From Pseudomonadota bacterium (GTDB taxonomy: Bacteria > Pseudomonadota > Gammaproteobacteria > Burkholderiales > Thiobacillaceae): a stretch of 7,469 nucleotides of DNA. The stretch spans positions 1-7,469 of the forward strand of contig JAJYXA010000329.1 of assembly GCA_021791235.1 (NCBI GenBank). Reading direction: 5' to 3'. The notes under the pieces are model-generated. The model saw only the letters and a list, made by a program, of their open reading frames with translations, was not told the origin of the DNA and did no database searches. Shown here one piece after another: positions 1 to 7,142 of this stretch (position 1 is the stretch's first letter; each line of letters begins with the position of its first letter). The translations under genes were made by a program, and so were the position numbers.

Positions 1-2
1 CC

Positions 3-530
3 ACCCATCACATCGGCGACACCCACATGCTGGGTTCACTGGGCGAATCCTCCATCCACTGGGGCTTCGCCTACGGGCTGATTGTCTGCCTGATCCTGTG
101 GGTGCTGTACAAGCGCACGGTATTCGGCTTCGCGGTCGACATGGTGGGAGGCAACGTGCGTGCTGCCCGGCTCTCCGGTTTGCCGGTGGGCCGCATCGTC
201 TTTCTGGTGTGCATGATGGGGGGTGCCGCCGCGGGTCTCGCGGGCATGGTGGAGGTGGCCGCCGTGCATGGCCGCGCCAATACCTCGCTGAACGCCGGCT
301 ACGGCTATGAAGGCATCCTTATTGCCTTCGCCGCGCGCCACCATCCCCTGGCCATCATCCCGATGGCCATCCTGTTCGGCGGCATCCGTGCCGCCAGCGG
401 ACTCATGCAACGCGATCACGACCTGCCGGACGCCACCAGTCTTGTCTTGCAGGGCATCATTTTCATTCTCATCCTGGCCAGCGAGGCAGTGTTTGCCCGC
501 CTGGCCACGCGACGCAGGAGCACGTCATGA
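3..530 (+). CDS. ABC transporter permease, BMP/nucleoside-type (5'-truncated)
   Basis: This is the C-terminal half, about 175 residues, of an inner-membrane permease of the branched-chain/simple-sugar type (BPD_transp_2 fold, as in the NupP/YufP and RbsC families). The frame is open to the left edge, so the ATG at 27 is an internal methionine rather than the start; relatives are usually about 350 residues. The visible part alternates hydrophobic helices with a cytoplasmic loop (GGNVRAARLSGLP) that fits the ATPase-contact loop of this family. It also carries the family-typical run GYGYEGILIAFAARHHP followed by a helix with LFGGIRAASG. Its stop codon overlaps the start of the next permease by 4 bp, so the two are probably coupled and form the heterodimeric membrane channel. 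The family is seen in the sequence. Ureide substrate specificity is inferred only from the neighbouring enzymes. Confidence 0.9.
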   Translation, partial: THHIGDTHMLGSLGESSIHWGFAYGLIVCLILWVLYKRTVFGFAVDMVGGNVRAARLSGLPVGRIVFLVCMMGGAAAGLAGMVEVAAVHGRANTSLNAGYGYEGILIAFAARHHPLAIIPMAILFGGIRAASGLMQRDHDLPDATSLVLQGIIFILILASEAVFARLATRRRSTS

Positions 531-1447
531 GCGGCGACACGATCGAGTGGATGACCGTAGTCATCGCCGTCCTCGGCGGCGCCATCCGGGTGGGCACCCC
601 GTTTCTGTTCGTCAGCCTCGGCGAGTGTCTCACCGAAAAGAGCGGCCGCATCAACCTCGGCCTCGAAGGCAACCTGATCATGGGGGCCATGGCAGGCTAC
701 GGGGTGGCCTGGATCAGCGGTTCCCCCTGGCTGGGCGTACTGGCCGCCGGCGCCACCGGCGTGGTGCTGGGCTTCGCCCATGCCCTGCTGTGCCAGCAAT
801 CGCAGGTGAACGATATTGCCGTGGGCATCGCCCTGATGATCCTCGGCACCGGCCTGGCCTTTTTCCTAGGCAAGCCGCTGATCCAGCCCAGCGCGCCGCA
901 TCTGCCCGCCCTGCACCTCGGCACCTGGAGCGACAACCCGGCGCTGCGCGCGGCGCTGGAGATCAACGTGCTGTTCATCGCCGGCGTAATACTGGCGCCC
1001 GCCATGGGCTGGTTCTTCCGCAGCACCCGCTGGGGCCTCGCCATTCGCACCGTGGGCGAGAGCGACGATGCCGCCCGCGCCATGGGGCTCAACGTCAACG
1101 GCGTGCGCATGCTTGCCACCATGGCGGGCGGTTTCCTGGCCGGCGTCGGCGGGGCCTTCCTGTCGCTGTACTACCCCGGTGGCTGGAGCGAGGGTCTCTC
1201 CAGCGGTCAGGGTTTGATGGCCGTGGCGCTGGTGATCTTCGCGCGCTGGGATCCGGTGCGCTGCCTCTATGCCTCGCTGCTATTTGGCGGTGCCGGCGCC
1301 CTCGGGCCGTCCCTGCAGTCGGTAGGCGTGACCTGGGGCTATTACCTGTTCAATGCCGCACCCTATGTGTTGACCCTGGCGCTGATGATCGCCGCCTCTT
1401 CGACGAAGGTGCGCTCCGGCATGCCCGGCACCTTGGCGGCCCGCTAG
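527..1447 (+). CDS. ABC transporter permease, BMP/nucleoside-type, second subunit
   Basis: A complete 306-residue polytopic inner-membrane permease of the BPD_transp_2 family (NupQ/YufQ-like), of usual length. Near the N terminus residues 32-53 contain a family hallmark: GE..TEKSG followed by NLGLEGNLIMGA. The conserved cytoplasmic coupling loop lies at about 177-208 (GESDDAARAMGLNVNGVR, then a helix with GGFLAGVGGAFLSL). Several further hydrophobic helices extend to about residue 290. The ATG overlaps the upstream stop in an ATGA arrangement, and an AGGAG at 516-520 sits 6 nt before it, so the start is well supported. It should pair with the preceding permease and with the double-domain ATPase at 2146-3672. 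The binding protein that completes such importers is not in the window and is probably upstream. Confidence 0.93.
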   Translation: MSGDTIEWMTVVIAVLGGAIRVGTPFLFVSLGECLTEKSGRINLGLEGNLIMGAMAGYGVAWISGSPWLGVLAAGATGVVLGFAHALLCQQSQVNDIAVGIALMILGTGLAFFLGKPLIQPSAPHLPALHLGTWSDNPALRAALEINVLFIAGVILAPAMGWFFRSTRWGLAIRTVGESDDAARAMGLNVNGVRMLATMAGGFLAGVGGAFLSLYYPGGWSEGLSSGQGLMAVALVIFARWDPVRCLYASLLFGGAGALGPSLQSVGVTWGYYLFNAAPYVLTLALMIAASSTKVRSGMPGTLAAR

Positions 1448-1456
1448 AAAATCAAT

Positions 1457-1460
1457 GGAG
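1457..1460 (+). promoter_or_regulatory. ribosome binding site of biuH
   Basis: GGAG 8 nt before the ATG at 1469. It lies in the 21-bp gap after the second permease and fixes the biuH start. Confidence 0.7.
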
Positions 1461-1468
1461 AAAAGTTC

Positions 1469-2149
1469 ATGAGTTTGTACGTTGCTGCCGATCCCTACCC
1501 TTGGCCCTATGACGGCGACTTGCGGGCGGAGAATACGGCGCTGATCATCATCGACATGCAGACCGATTTCTGCGGACACGGTGGCTATGTTGACCGCATG
1601 GGCTACGACCTGTCGTTGACCCGCGCGCCCATCGAGCCGATCGCCCGGATTCTGGCCATGGCAAGGCAACTGGGCATGATGGTGATCCACACCCGGGAAG
1701 GGCATCGCCCGGACCTGTCAGATCTACCCGCCAACAAGCGCTGGCGCAGTCAACGCATCGGCGCCGGCATCGGCGACCCGGGGTCGTGCGGCAGGGTGCT
1801 GGTGCGCGGCGAGCCGGGCTGGGAGATCATCCCGGAACTCGCGCCTTTGCCGGGCGAGCCGATCATCGACAAACCCGGCAAGGGTTCTTTCTATGCCACC
1901 GACCTGGAACTGCTGCTGCACAAAGCCGGCATCCGCAACCTGATCATGACCGGCATCACCACCGACGTGTGTGTGCACACCACCATGCGCAACGCCAACG
2001 ATATGGGTTTCGAGTGCCTTCTGCTGGAGGACTGTTGCGGCGCCACCAACCAGGTCAATCATCTGGCGGCGCTGAAGATGGTAAAAATGCAGGGCGGTGT
2101 GTTTGGTGCCGTGGCCGCCTCGGTACAGTTGTTGGAGGCCATGGCGTGA
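1469..2149 (+). CDS. biuH: biuret amidohydrolase (isochorismatase-like cysteine hydrolase)
   Basis: A 226-residue cytoplasmic cysteine hydrolase that should convert biuret and water to allophanate and ammonia. The isochorismatase-fold catalytic triad is visible: Asp29 in IIIDMQTDF, Lys135 in [10 protein letters not shown] and Cys168 in [13 protein letters not shown], the last preceded by the usual Gly-Ile-Thr-Thr oxyanion segment. As I recall the Rhizobium leguminosarum BiuH literature, the triad there is D36/K142/C175 with an essential Q215. All four positions match here with a constant offset of 7 (Gln208 in KMQGGVFG). The N-terminal DPYPWPYDG and the block [16 protein letters not shown] also look BiuH-specific. 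The gene lies 21 bp after the permease and overlaps the ATPase start (GTGA), so it sits inside the transporter operon. A downstream allophanate hydrolase gene supports the assignment. Activity on biuret is inferred from residues and context, not measured. Confidence 0.9.
   Translation: MSLYVAADPYPWPYDGDLRAENTALIIIDMQTDFCGHGGYVDRMGYDLSLTRAPIEPIARILAMARQLGMMVIHTREGHRPDLSDLPANKRWRSQRIGAGIGDPGSCGRVLVRGEPGWEIIPELAPLPGEPIIDKPGKGSFYATDLELLLHKAGIRNLIMTGITTDVCVHTTMRNANDMGFECLLLEDCCGATNQVNHLAALKMVKMQGGVFGAVAASVQLLEAMA
2134..2138 (+). promoter_or_regulatory. ribosome binding site deciding a GTG start
   Basis: GGAGG inside the end of biuH, 7 nt before a GTG at 2146. It supports a GTG start for the ATPase rather than the far-upstream opening of the same reading frame at 1786, which would overlap biuH by over 350 bp. 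Confidence 0.75.
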
Positions 2150-3672
2150 GCTATCTGGCTCTCGAAACCCTCGACGTCAGCAAGCGTTTCGGCGAGTTGC
2201 AGGCGCTGGATCGTGTTTCCCTGAAGCTCCGACGAGGCAGCATCCATGCCCTTCTGGGCGAGAACGGCGCCGGCAAGAGCACGCTGGTGAAATGCATCGT
2301 CGGCTTCTACACCCCCGACGAGGGTGAGGTGCTGCTGGGCGAGCGCCAGCAGGCCATTACCAACCCGCGCGACGCCCATGATCTGGGCATCGGCATGGTT
2401 TACCAGCATTTCACCCTGATCCCCAACATGACCGTGCTGGAGAATCTGGTGTTGGCTCGCCCCCATCTGCCCGCGGTGATCGACTGGAAAAAGGAGCGTC
2501 AGGCGATCGGCGAGCGCATGCAAAAGATGCCTTTCCAGCTGCCGCTGGACGCCTCCGTGAACCATCTGGCGGCAGGGGAAAAGCAGAAGCTGGAGATCGT
2601 CAAGCAGCTCCTGCTCGACGTCAATGTGCTGATCCTCGACGAGCCCACTTCGGTGCTCACCCCCGACGAGGCCGACGAGGTGCTGGGGCACCTCCGCGAC
2701 ATGACGCGCGAGGCAGGCCTCAGTGTATTGATCATCACGCACAAATTCCGCGAAGTGATGACCTATGCGGACGACGTCACGGTGCTGCGCCGCGGCAGGC
2801 ATGCCGGCTCGGCTCGGGTGTCCGATACGGACGTCAAGGGGCTGGCGGAAATGATGGTGGGCAGTGAATTCACGACGACGGCACTGGATCGGGAGGCCAT
2901 GGTGGGGCAGCCGGTGAAGCTGGGCATCGCCGGCCTCAGCGTGGAGGGCGACAGCGGCATGGCCGCCGTCCATGCGCTGTCGCTGCAGGTGAAGGCGGGC
3001 GAGATCGTCGGCATCGCCGGCGTGTCCGGCAACGGCCAGCGCGAACTGGTGGAGGCGTTGGCGGGGCAGCGCTCACCGGCGGGCGGAGAAATCCGGGTCA
3101 TGGGCGAGGCCTGCAGCGGCCGGCGCCGCGATCTGCTGCGCCATGGTTTCCACTGCCTGCCCGAAGAACCGTTGCGCAATGCCAGCGTGCCGCGCCTGAG
3201 CGTGGCGGAGAACCTTGCCTTTCGCCGCTTCGATCAGCCGCCCTATAGCCTGCATGGCTTTCTGCGCCGAGGGCAGATGGTGACGGCCGCAGTGCGCGCA
3301 ATCGCCGATTTCAAGGTGCGCACCCCGGGTCCCAGCGCGCCCATTGGCGACCTCTCGGGCGGCAACGTGCAGCGGGTCATCCTCGCCCGCGAACTGGGGG
3401 AGCAGCCCAATGTGCTGGTGGTGGCCAACCCCTGCTTCGGCCTCGATTTCACCGCCGTGGCCGAGATCCATGCCCGCATCATGGCCGCGCGCAACGCCGG
3501 CGCGGCGGTGCTGCTAGTGAGCGAGGACCTCGACGAAATTCTCGAACTGGCCGACCGTATCCACGTCATGTCCGGTGGGCGGCTGGTCTACGAAACGACG
3601 CCGAGTGCGGCCGACCCCGTCGTCATCGGACGCCATATGGCGGGCCACGCAGAGGAAGCCCATGCACATTGA
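2146..3672 (+). CDS. ABC transporter ATP-binding protein, tandem nucleotide-binding domains
   Basis: A 508-residue cytoplasmic ATPase with two fused nucleotide-binding domains, the size and layout of the NupO/RbsA/MglA group. Domain 1 has Walker [10 protein letters not shown] (38-46), the Q-loop at Gln87, a signature [11 protein letters not shown] (141-151), Walker B VLILDE (161-166) and the switch His199. Domain 2 has a degenerate P-loop, GVSGNGQRE (292-300), without the lysine. It also has an intact signature LSGGNVQR (403-410) and a Walker B ending in Asn428 in place of the catalytic glutamate ([10 protein letters not shown]). An asymmetric second site is common in this family, so only domain 1 is expected to hydrolyse ATP efficiently. 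The GTG start overlaps the biuH stop by 4 bp and follows a good GGAGG. The C terminus overlaps the next gene by 11 bp. It should power the importer formed by the two upstream permeases. Confidence 0.95.
   Translation: MSYLALETLDVSKRFGELQALDRVSLKLRRGSIHALLGENGAGKSTLVKCIVGFYTPDEGEVLLGERQQAITNPRDAHDLGIGMVYQHFTLIPNMTVLENLVLARPHLPAVIDWKKERQAIGERMQKMPFQLPLDASVNHLAAGEKQKLEIVKQLLLDVNVLILDEPTSVLTPDEADEVLGHLRDMTREAGLSVLIITHKFREVMTYADDVTVLRRGRHAGSARVSDTDVKGLAEMMVGSEFTTTALDREAMVGQPVKLGIAGLSVEGDSGMAAVHALSLQVKAGEIVGIAGVSGNGQRELVEALAGQRSPAGGEIRVMGEACSGRRRDLLRHGFHCLPEEPLRNASVPRLSVAENLAFRRFDQPPYSLHGFLRRGQMVTAAVRAIADFKVRTPGPSAPIGDLSGGNVQRVILARELGEQPNVLVVANPCFGLDFTAVAEIHARIMAARNAGAAVLLVSEDLDEILELADRIHVMSGGRLVYETTPSAADPVVIGRHMAGHAEEAHAH
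3651..3658 (+). promoter_or_regulatory. ribosome binding site deciding the start at 3662
   Basis: AGAGGAAG lies just before the ATG at 3662, with its GAGG core 6 nt away. It selects this ATG over the upstream opening of the same frame at 3575. Confidence 0.65.
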
Positions 3673-4333
3673 CGCCAGTCCCTATCCTTATGCGCTCCCT
3701 GAGCGGCCACCGGCCCTGATCATCATCGACATGCAGCGGGACTTCATCGAGCCGGGCGGTTTTGGCGATGCCTTGGGCAACGAGGTGAGCCGGCTGCAGG
3801 CCTGCGTGCCGGTGATCGCCAGACTTCTGACTGCGGCCCGCCGGCTGGGGCTGCCGGTGATCCATACGCGCGAGGCCCACAAGCCTGACCTGTCCGACTG
3901 CCCGCCGTCCAAGCGCTTGCGCGGCGACTGTCGCCTGCGGATCGGGGATGCGGGGCCGATGGGCCGGTTGCTGGTGGACGGCGAGCCGGGCAACGCCATC
4001 ATCGAGGCACTTCAGCCCGCGCCTGGCGAGTTCGAAATTGCCAAGCCCGGCAAGGGCGCGTTCTATGCCACGCCGCTGCAGGAAATCCTGCAGCGGTTGG
4101 ACGTGACCCATCTGCTGTTCACCGGTGTCACCACCGAGGTGTGCGTGCAGACCACCATGCGGGAGGCCAACGACCGTGGCTACGCGTGCCTGCTGGTCGA
4201 GGATGGCACGGAGAGTTATTTTCCTGAATTCAAGCGGGCCACCCTGGACATGATCTCCGCCCAGGGCGGCATCGTCGGCTGGGTCGCCCGCAGTGAAGCC
4301 GTTCTCGCAGGATTGGACAAGGCGTATGGCTGA
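3662..4333 (+). CDS. isochorismatase-like cysteine hydrolase, candidate triuret hydrolase (TrtA-like)
   Basis: A 223-residue paralogue of the upstream BiuH with the same fold. Visible triad: Asp23 in IIIDMQRDF, Lys128 in [10 protein letters not shown] and Cys161 in [13 protein letters not shown]; Gln201 in SAQGGIVG matches the BiuH glutamine. It shares [21 protein letters not shown] with BiuH but differs where the substrate is expected to sit: [13 protein letters not shown] replaces [12 protein letters not shown], and [10 protein letters not shown] replaces [11 protein letters not shown]. It is therefore unlikely to be a redundant biuret hydrolase. Characterised relatives in this superfamily include triuret hydrolase (TrtA), reported next to biuret hydrolase in Herbaspirillum, and guanylurea hydrolase (GuuH). 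Both compounds could feed this pathway. TrtA is the better fit because its product becomes biuret, the BiuH substrate. The start overlaps the ATPase by 11 bp; the end overlaps the cupin by 8 bp. The family is certain, the substrate inferred. Confidence 0.88.
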   Translation: MHIDASPYPYALPERPPALIIIDMQRDFIEPGGFGDALGNEVSRLQACVPVIARLLTAARRLGLPVIHTREAHKPDLSDCPPSKRLRGDCRLRIGDAGPMGRLLVDGEPGNAIIEALQPAPGEFEIAKPGKGAFYATPLQEILQRLDVTHLLFTGVTTEVCVQTTMREANDRGYACLLVEDGTESYFPEFKRATLDMISAQGGIVGWVARSEAVLAGLDKAYG

Positions 4334-4682
4334 GACCGCTTCCGGTCTTGTCCTGGCTGATCTGGCTTCGATTCCCCTGCGCTTGGGGGAGTTTGCCTGG
4401 GAGCCCTTGGGCCCCGGGGTGGAACTCAGCCGGCTCTATCAGGATGCGGCAGGCAATACCAAGCTCGCCCTGCTGCGCTATGCTCCCGGCGCGACCGTGC
4501 CTGAACATCTGCACACGGGCATGGAATACATTCAGATACTGGCCGGCGCCCAGCAGGATGAGCGGGGGGTGTACCACGCCGGAACCCTGCTGGTGAGTTT
4601 TCCCGGCTCCAGGCACGGTGTCGCCAGCCCGGAAGGATGTGTAGCGCTGGCAGTCTGGGAGGCACCGGTTTACTTTGTGTAG
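4326..4682 (+). CDS. single-domain cupin protein (ChrR/RmlC-like fold)
   Basis: A 118-residue small cytoplasmic protein. Residues 55-74 match cupin motif 1 exactly in spacing (Gly55, His61, His63, Glu67, Gly74), and motif 2 follows at 86-97 with Pro93, Gly94 and His97. The four metal ligands of a typical cupin (two His, one Glu, one His) are thus present, so it probably binds a divalent metal. The whole protein is essentially the barrel, resembling the cupin domain of anti-sigma factor ChrR but without a zinc-binding anti-sigma domain. The ATG at 4326 overlaps the hydrolase stop by 8 bp. An alternative GTG at 4293 lacks a ribosome binding site. Its place between a candidate triuret hydrolase and allophanate hydrolase suggests a part in the same pathway, perhaps as a metal-dependent enzyme acting on a carboxylated intermediate or as a sensor. 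I cannot assign a reaction. Confidence 0.85.
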   Translation: MAETASGLVLADLASIPLRLGEFAWEPLGPGVELSRLYQDAAGNTKLALLRYAPGATVPEHLHTGMEYIQILAGAQQDERGVYHAGTLLVSFPGSRHGVASPEGCVALAVWEAPVYFV

Positions 4683-4750
4683 TTTGATTCGCCGTAGGTC
4701 AACCGGAATCGATTTGCCCTGGGACATGCCTTAAATGATTTCTGACTTGA

Positions 4751-6544
4751 ATGAAAAATAGCTTCGATATCACCACCCTGCGCCAGCGTTATCAATCCGG
4801 AGAACTTACCCCGCACGCCCTGGTGGAGGATATCCTCACCCGCATGGCCGGTGAAGATACCCACCATATCTGGATCAGCCGCCTCGACGCCGACGCCTTG
4901 CGCGCCTACGCCCGAAACCTCGAAAGCAAGGACCCCGCGAGCCTGCCGCTCTACGGCATCCCCTTCGCCATCAAGGACAACATCGACCTCGCCGGCCTAC
5001 CTACCACGGCTGGCTGCCCGGAATACGCTTACTCGCCGGAACGCAGCGCGACAGTCGTGCAGCGACTCATCGACGCCGGCGCCATTCCCTTGGGGAAAAC
5101 CAACCTCGACCAGTTCGCCGCCGGCCTGAACGGCACCCGCTCGCCCTACGGCGCCTGCCGCAACGCCTTCAACCCCGATTTCATTTCGGGCGGTTCCAGC
5201 TCCGGCTCGGCGGTCGCCGTGGCGCTCGGCCTGGCGAGCTTCTCGCTCGGCACCGACACCGCCGGCTCCGGCCGCGTGCCCGCCGCGTTCAACCATCTGG
5301 TCGGCCACAAACCGAGCTGCGGCGCGCTCTCCACCCGCGGCGTGGTGCCTGCCTGCCGCTCGCTCGACGCGGTGTCGATCTTCGCGTTGACGGCCGAGGA
5401 CGCCGAGCGCGTGCTGGCGGTCGCCGCCGGCTTCGACGCCGACGACGCATACTCGCGCCCGCTGGCGCCGCACGGTTTCGACTTCGGCCGCGCGGAGAAT
5501 TTCAGATTCGGCGTGCCGCTGCAGAAGGACCTGCAATTCTTCGGCAACGCCGAGGCCGAAAGGCTGTTCGGCGAAGCGGTGGAACGACTGAAATCGCTCG
5601 GCGGCACGCCGGTCGCAATCGACCTCGCCCCCTTCCTCGAAACCGCGCGCCTGCTCTACGGCGGCCCTTGGGTCGCCGAGCGCTATCTCGCCATCCGCGA
5701 CTTCTTCGACGCGCAGCCGGAGAAAGTATTTCCGCCGGTGCGCGAAATCATCGCCGGCGGCCGCGACATCAGCGCCGCCGACACCTTCGCCCACCTCTAC
5801 AAGCTGCGCGCATTGAAGCGGACATGCGATGCGGTGTGGAACGAGATCGACGTGATGCTCACCCCCACCGCCGGCACGATCTACCGCGTGGAGGACATGC
5901 AGGCCGACCCCATCCGCCTCAATTCCAACCTCGGCCATTACACCAACTTCATGAACCTGCTCGATCTCGCCGCCACCGCCGTGCCGGCCGGGTTCCAGAA
6001 GGATGGCCTGCCGTTCGGCGTGACGCTGATCGCGCCGCCGCATCAGGACGGACCGCTGCTGCATCTCGCCTCAAGAATGCAGCAAGCCATCGGCGGCACG
6101 CTCGGCGCCACCGCGCATGCGCTGCCCGTCGCCGAGACTCTGAACCTGCTCCCCAGCGGCCAGGTGAAGGTCGCCGTCGTAGGCGCCCACTTGAGCGGCC
6201 TGTCCTTGAATCATCAACTCACCGAGCGCGGCGCGCGACTGGTCGCCACGACGCGGACCGCGCCCAGATACCGCTTCTACGCCCTGCCCGACGGCAAGCG
6301 CCCCGGCCTCATCCAGGTGGAAAGCGTCGGCGCCGCCATCGCCTGCGAAGTCTGGGAAATGCCCGCTGTCCAGTTCGGCTCCTTCGTCGCCGGCATCCCC
6401 GCGCCGCTCGGCATCGGCAAGCTCGAACTCGCCGACGGCTCGGCGGTGAACGGCTTCATCTGCGAGGGCATGGCCGTGGCCGATGCGCGGGACATCACGG
6501 AATACGGGGGGTGGCGGCTGTGGCTGGAGAGAGGGGGCGAATGA
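4751..6544 (+). CDS. atzF: allophanate hydrolase, amidase plus C-terminal domain
   Basis: A 597-residue enzyme converting allophanate (urea-1-carboxylate) to ammonia and CO2, the last step of biuret and cyanurate breakdown. The N-terminal amidase-signature domain (about 1-460) shows the Ser-cisSer-Lys triad: Lys75 in PFAIKDNID, Ser149 in ISGGSSSGSA and nucleophile Ser173 in GTDTAGSGRVPA. The Lys-Ser-Ser spacing (74 and 24) agrees with that I recall for Pseudomonas AtzF. The C-terminal domain (about 470-595: VAVVGAHLSGL, YRFYALPDGKRPGLI, GIGKLEL.DGS, FICEG, ITEYGGWR) is the one characteristic of full-length allophanate hydrolases, and the total length is normal. The ATG follows an in-frame TGA directly, so no upstream start is possible. 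There is no clear Shine-Dalgarno sequence. No urea carboxylase gene is visible, so allophanate is expected to come from BiuH rather than from urea. Confidence 0.95.
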   Translation: MKNSFDITTLRQRYQSGELTPHALVEDILTRMAGEDTHHIWISRLDADALRAYARNLESKDPASLPLYGIPFAIKDNIDLAGLPTTAGCPEYAYSPERSATVVQRLIDAGAIPLGKTNLDQFAAGLNGTRSPYGACRNAFNPDFISGGSSSGSAVAVALGLASFSLGTDTAGSGRVPAAFNHLVGHKPSCGALSTRGVVPACRSLDAVSIFALTAEDAERVLAVAAGFDADDAYSRPLAPHGFDFGRAENFRFGVPLQKDLQFFGNAEAERLFGEAVERLKSLGGTPVAIDLAPFLETARLLYGGPWVAERYLAIRDFFDAQPEKVFPPVREIIAGGRDISAADTFAHLYKLRALKRTCDAVWNEIDVMLTPTAGTIYRVEDMQADPIRLNSNLGHYTNFMNLLDLAATAVPAGFQKDGLPFGVTLIAPPHQDGPLLHLASRMQQAIGGTLGATAHALPVAETLNLLPSGQVKVAVVGAHLSGLSLNHQLTERGARLVATTRTAPRYRFYALPDGKRPGLIQVESVGAAIACEVWEMPAVQFGSFVAGIPAPLGIGKLELADGSAVNGFICEGMAVADARDITEYGGWRLWLERGGE

Positions 6545-6605
6545 CTGGGAACAACCCGTAGCTGAAGTGCTGGCGAGTTGCGGTGACCGTCTCCTGTTCG
6601 GCCTG

Positions 6606-6661
6606 AACGGCCATAGGCCACAAGCGATTCACGTGGCAGCAATGTAGCCACAAACGGCCAT
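6606..6661 (+). repeat. imperfect short direct repeats
   Basis: AACGGCCAT occurs at 6606-6614 and again at 6653-6661. GCCACAAGCG at 6617-6626 recurs as GCCACAAACG at 6647-6656, exactly 30 bp apart. The two words appear in swapped order, which suggests an old rearranged repeat rather than a clean tandem array. Confidence 0.45.
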
Positions 6662-6690
6662 TGATCCAGAATGTTGGCCGAGTGGCAGCT

Positions 6691-6705
6691 TTCGCCTTCG
6701 GCGAA
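6691..6705. repeat. short perfect hairpin
   Basis: TTCGCC-TTC-GGCGAA forms a 6-bp stem with a 3-base loop. No T run follows, so it is a poor intrinsic terminator. It could stabilise a transcript end. Confidence 0.4.
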
Positions 6706-6795
6706 TTCACACTATCGCCCCGAAGATGCCCGACGCTGCGGGAATGTCTACCGACCGTTCCACAGCGGAAGGAGACAGTCGACCTTGGCTGCTCG

Positions 6796-6807
6796 GCCGT
6801 TAACGGC
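6796..6807. repeat. 12-bp perfect palindrome
   Basis: GCCGTTAACGGC is its own reverse complement. It may be a remnant of the same repeat family, or chance; no flanking gene suggests an operator role. Confidence 0.3.
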
Positions 6808-6856
6808 TATTCAGGAAAGCTGTAAACCGTGTCCCTGATTGTTCAGCCTGCAAGCG

Positions 6857-7003
6857 ATGTTTCAGGCCTGGTTCGCCAACATCCCAGAAATTGCACAGCA
6901 ACGGCCCTGGAGTATGCTCGTTTCTGAATGGGCCCTAGGCAGACAGGAGCGCTACATCTGCCCGGTACTGCTGACGCTGGCTTGGTGCATAAAACGCAAA
7001 TAA
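6857..7003 (+). CDS. doubtful small ORF, 48 codons
   Basis: ATG to TAA encodes 48 residues starting MFQAWFANIPEIAQQR and ending in a hydrophobic, basic tail (VLLTLAWCIKRK). The amino-acid make-up is protein-like (several Trp, an amphipathic N-terminal part) and unlike the surrounding frames. However, there is no good ribosome binding site and I recognise no family. It may be a remnant of a longer gene. Listed only so that it is not overlooked. Confidence 0.15.
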   Translation: MFQAWFANIPEIAQQRPWSMLVSEWALGRQERYICPVLLTLAWCIKRK

Positions 7004-7142
7004 GGAACAGCAGGGGGCTAAAGATTTCCCTTCTGATACCGCAACATTTTATTGTGAGGTCAATCGGGGTGGAAAGCCGTTGTCCGCTGCGGCAGGCAAC
7101 ACGCGCACACGCTTCTTCTTTACACCTGCGGGAGTCGAGGAA

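Noticed and set aside
307..1512. 401-codon plus-strand frame across both permease genes
   Set aside because: Arg/Pro/His-rich, low-complexity translation with no motif. It is an out-of-frame shadow of two genes with clear family motifs.
1786..2145. Upstream extension of the ATPase frame into biuH
   Set aside because: The added residues are a frame shadow of biuH. The ATPase domain begins just after the GTG at 2146, which has a good GGAGG.
2059..2973. 304-codon minus-strand frame opposite the ATPase gene
   Set aside because: His/Gln-rich antisense shadow of the ATPase, whose Walker and signature motifs are unmistakable.
3575..3661. N-terminal extension of the second cysteine hydrolase
   Set aside because: It would overlap the ATPase by almost 100 bp, while the ATG at 3662 has a ribosome binding site and gives an N terminus aligned with BiuH.
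4293..4325. GTG start for the cupin
   Set aside because: No ribosome binding site precedes it, and the ATG at 4326 gives the usual short overlap and a complete cupin barrel.
4714..4741. Possible promoter TTGCCC with TGATTT before atzF
   Set aside because: Both hexamers are weak matches, so it does not reach the level of a feature, though a promoter in the 68-bp gap cannot be excluded.
4997..6064. 355-codon minus-strand frame opposite atzF
   Set aside because: Composition is Val/Ala/Gly/Glu/His repeats typical of the complement of GC3-rich code, whereas the plus strand encodes AtzF with intact catalytic residues.
5668..6561. 297-codon plus-strand frame within atzF
   Set aside because: Extremely Arg-rich frame shadow, with no recognisable domain.
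6541..6561. Six-codon frame overlapping the atzF stop in an ATGA arrangement
   Set aside because: It encodes six residues then stops, so it is unlikely to be a gene. It could be the stub of a lost one, but nothing downstream shows that.
6691..6705. Hairpin as an intrinsic terminator for the operon
   Set aside because: The stem is only 6 bp, lies about 150 bp after atzF and has no T run.
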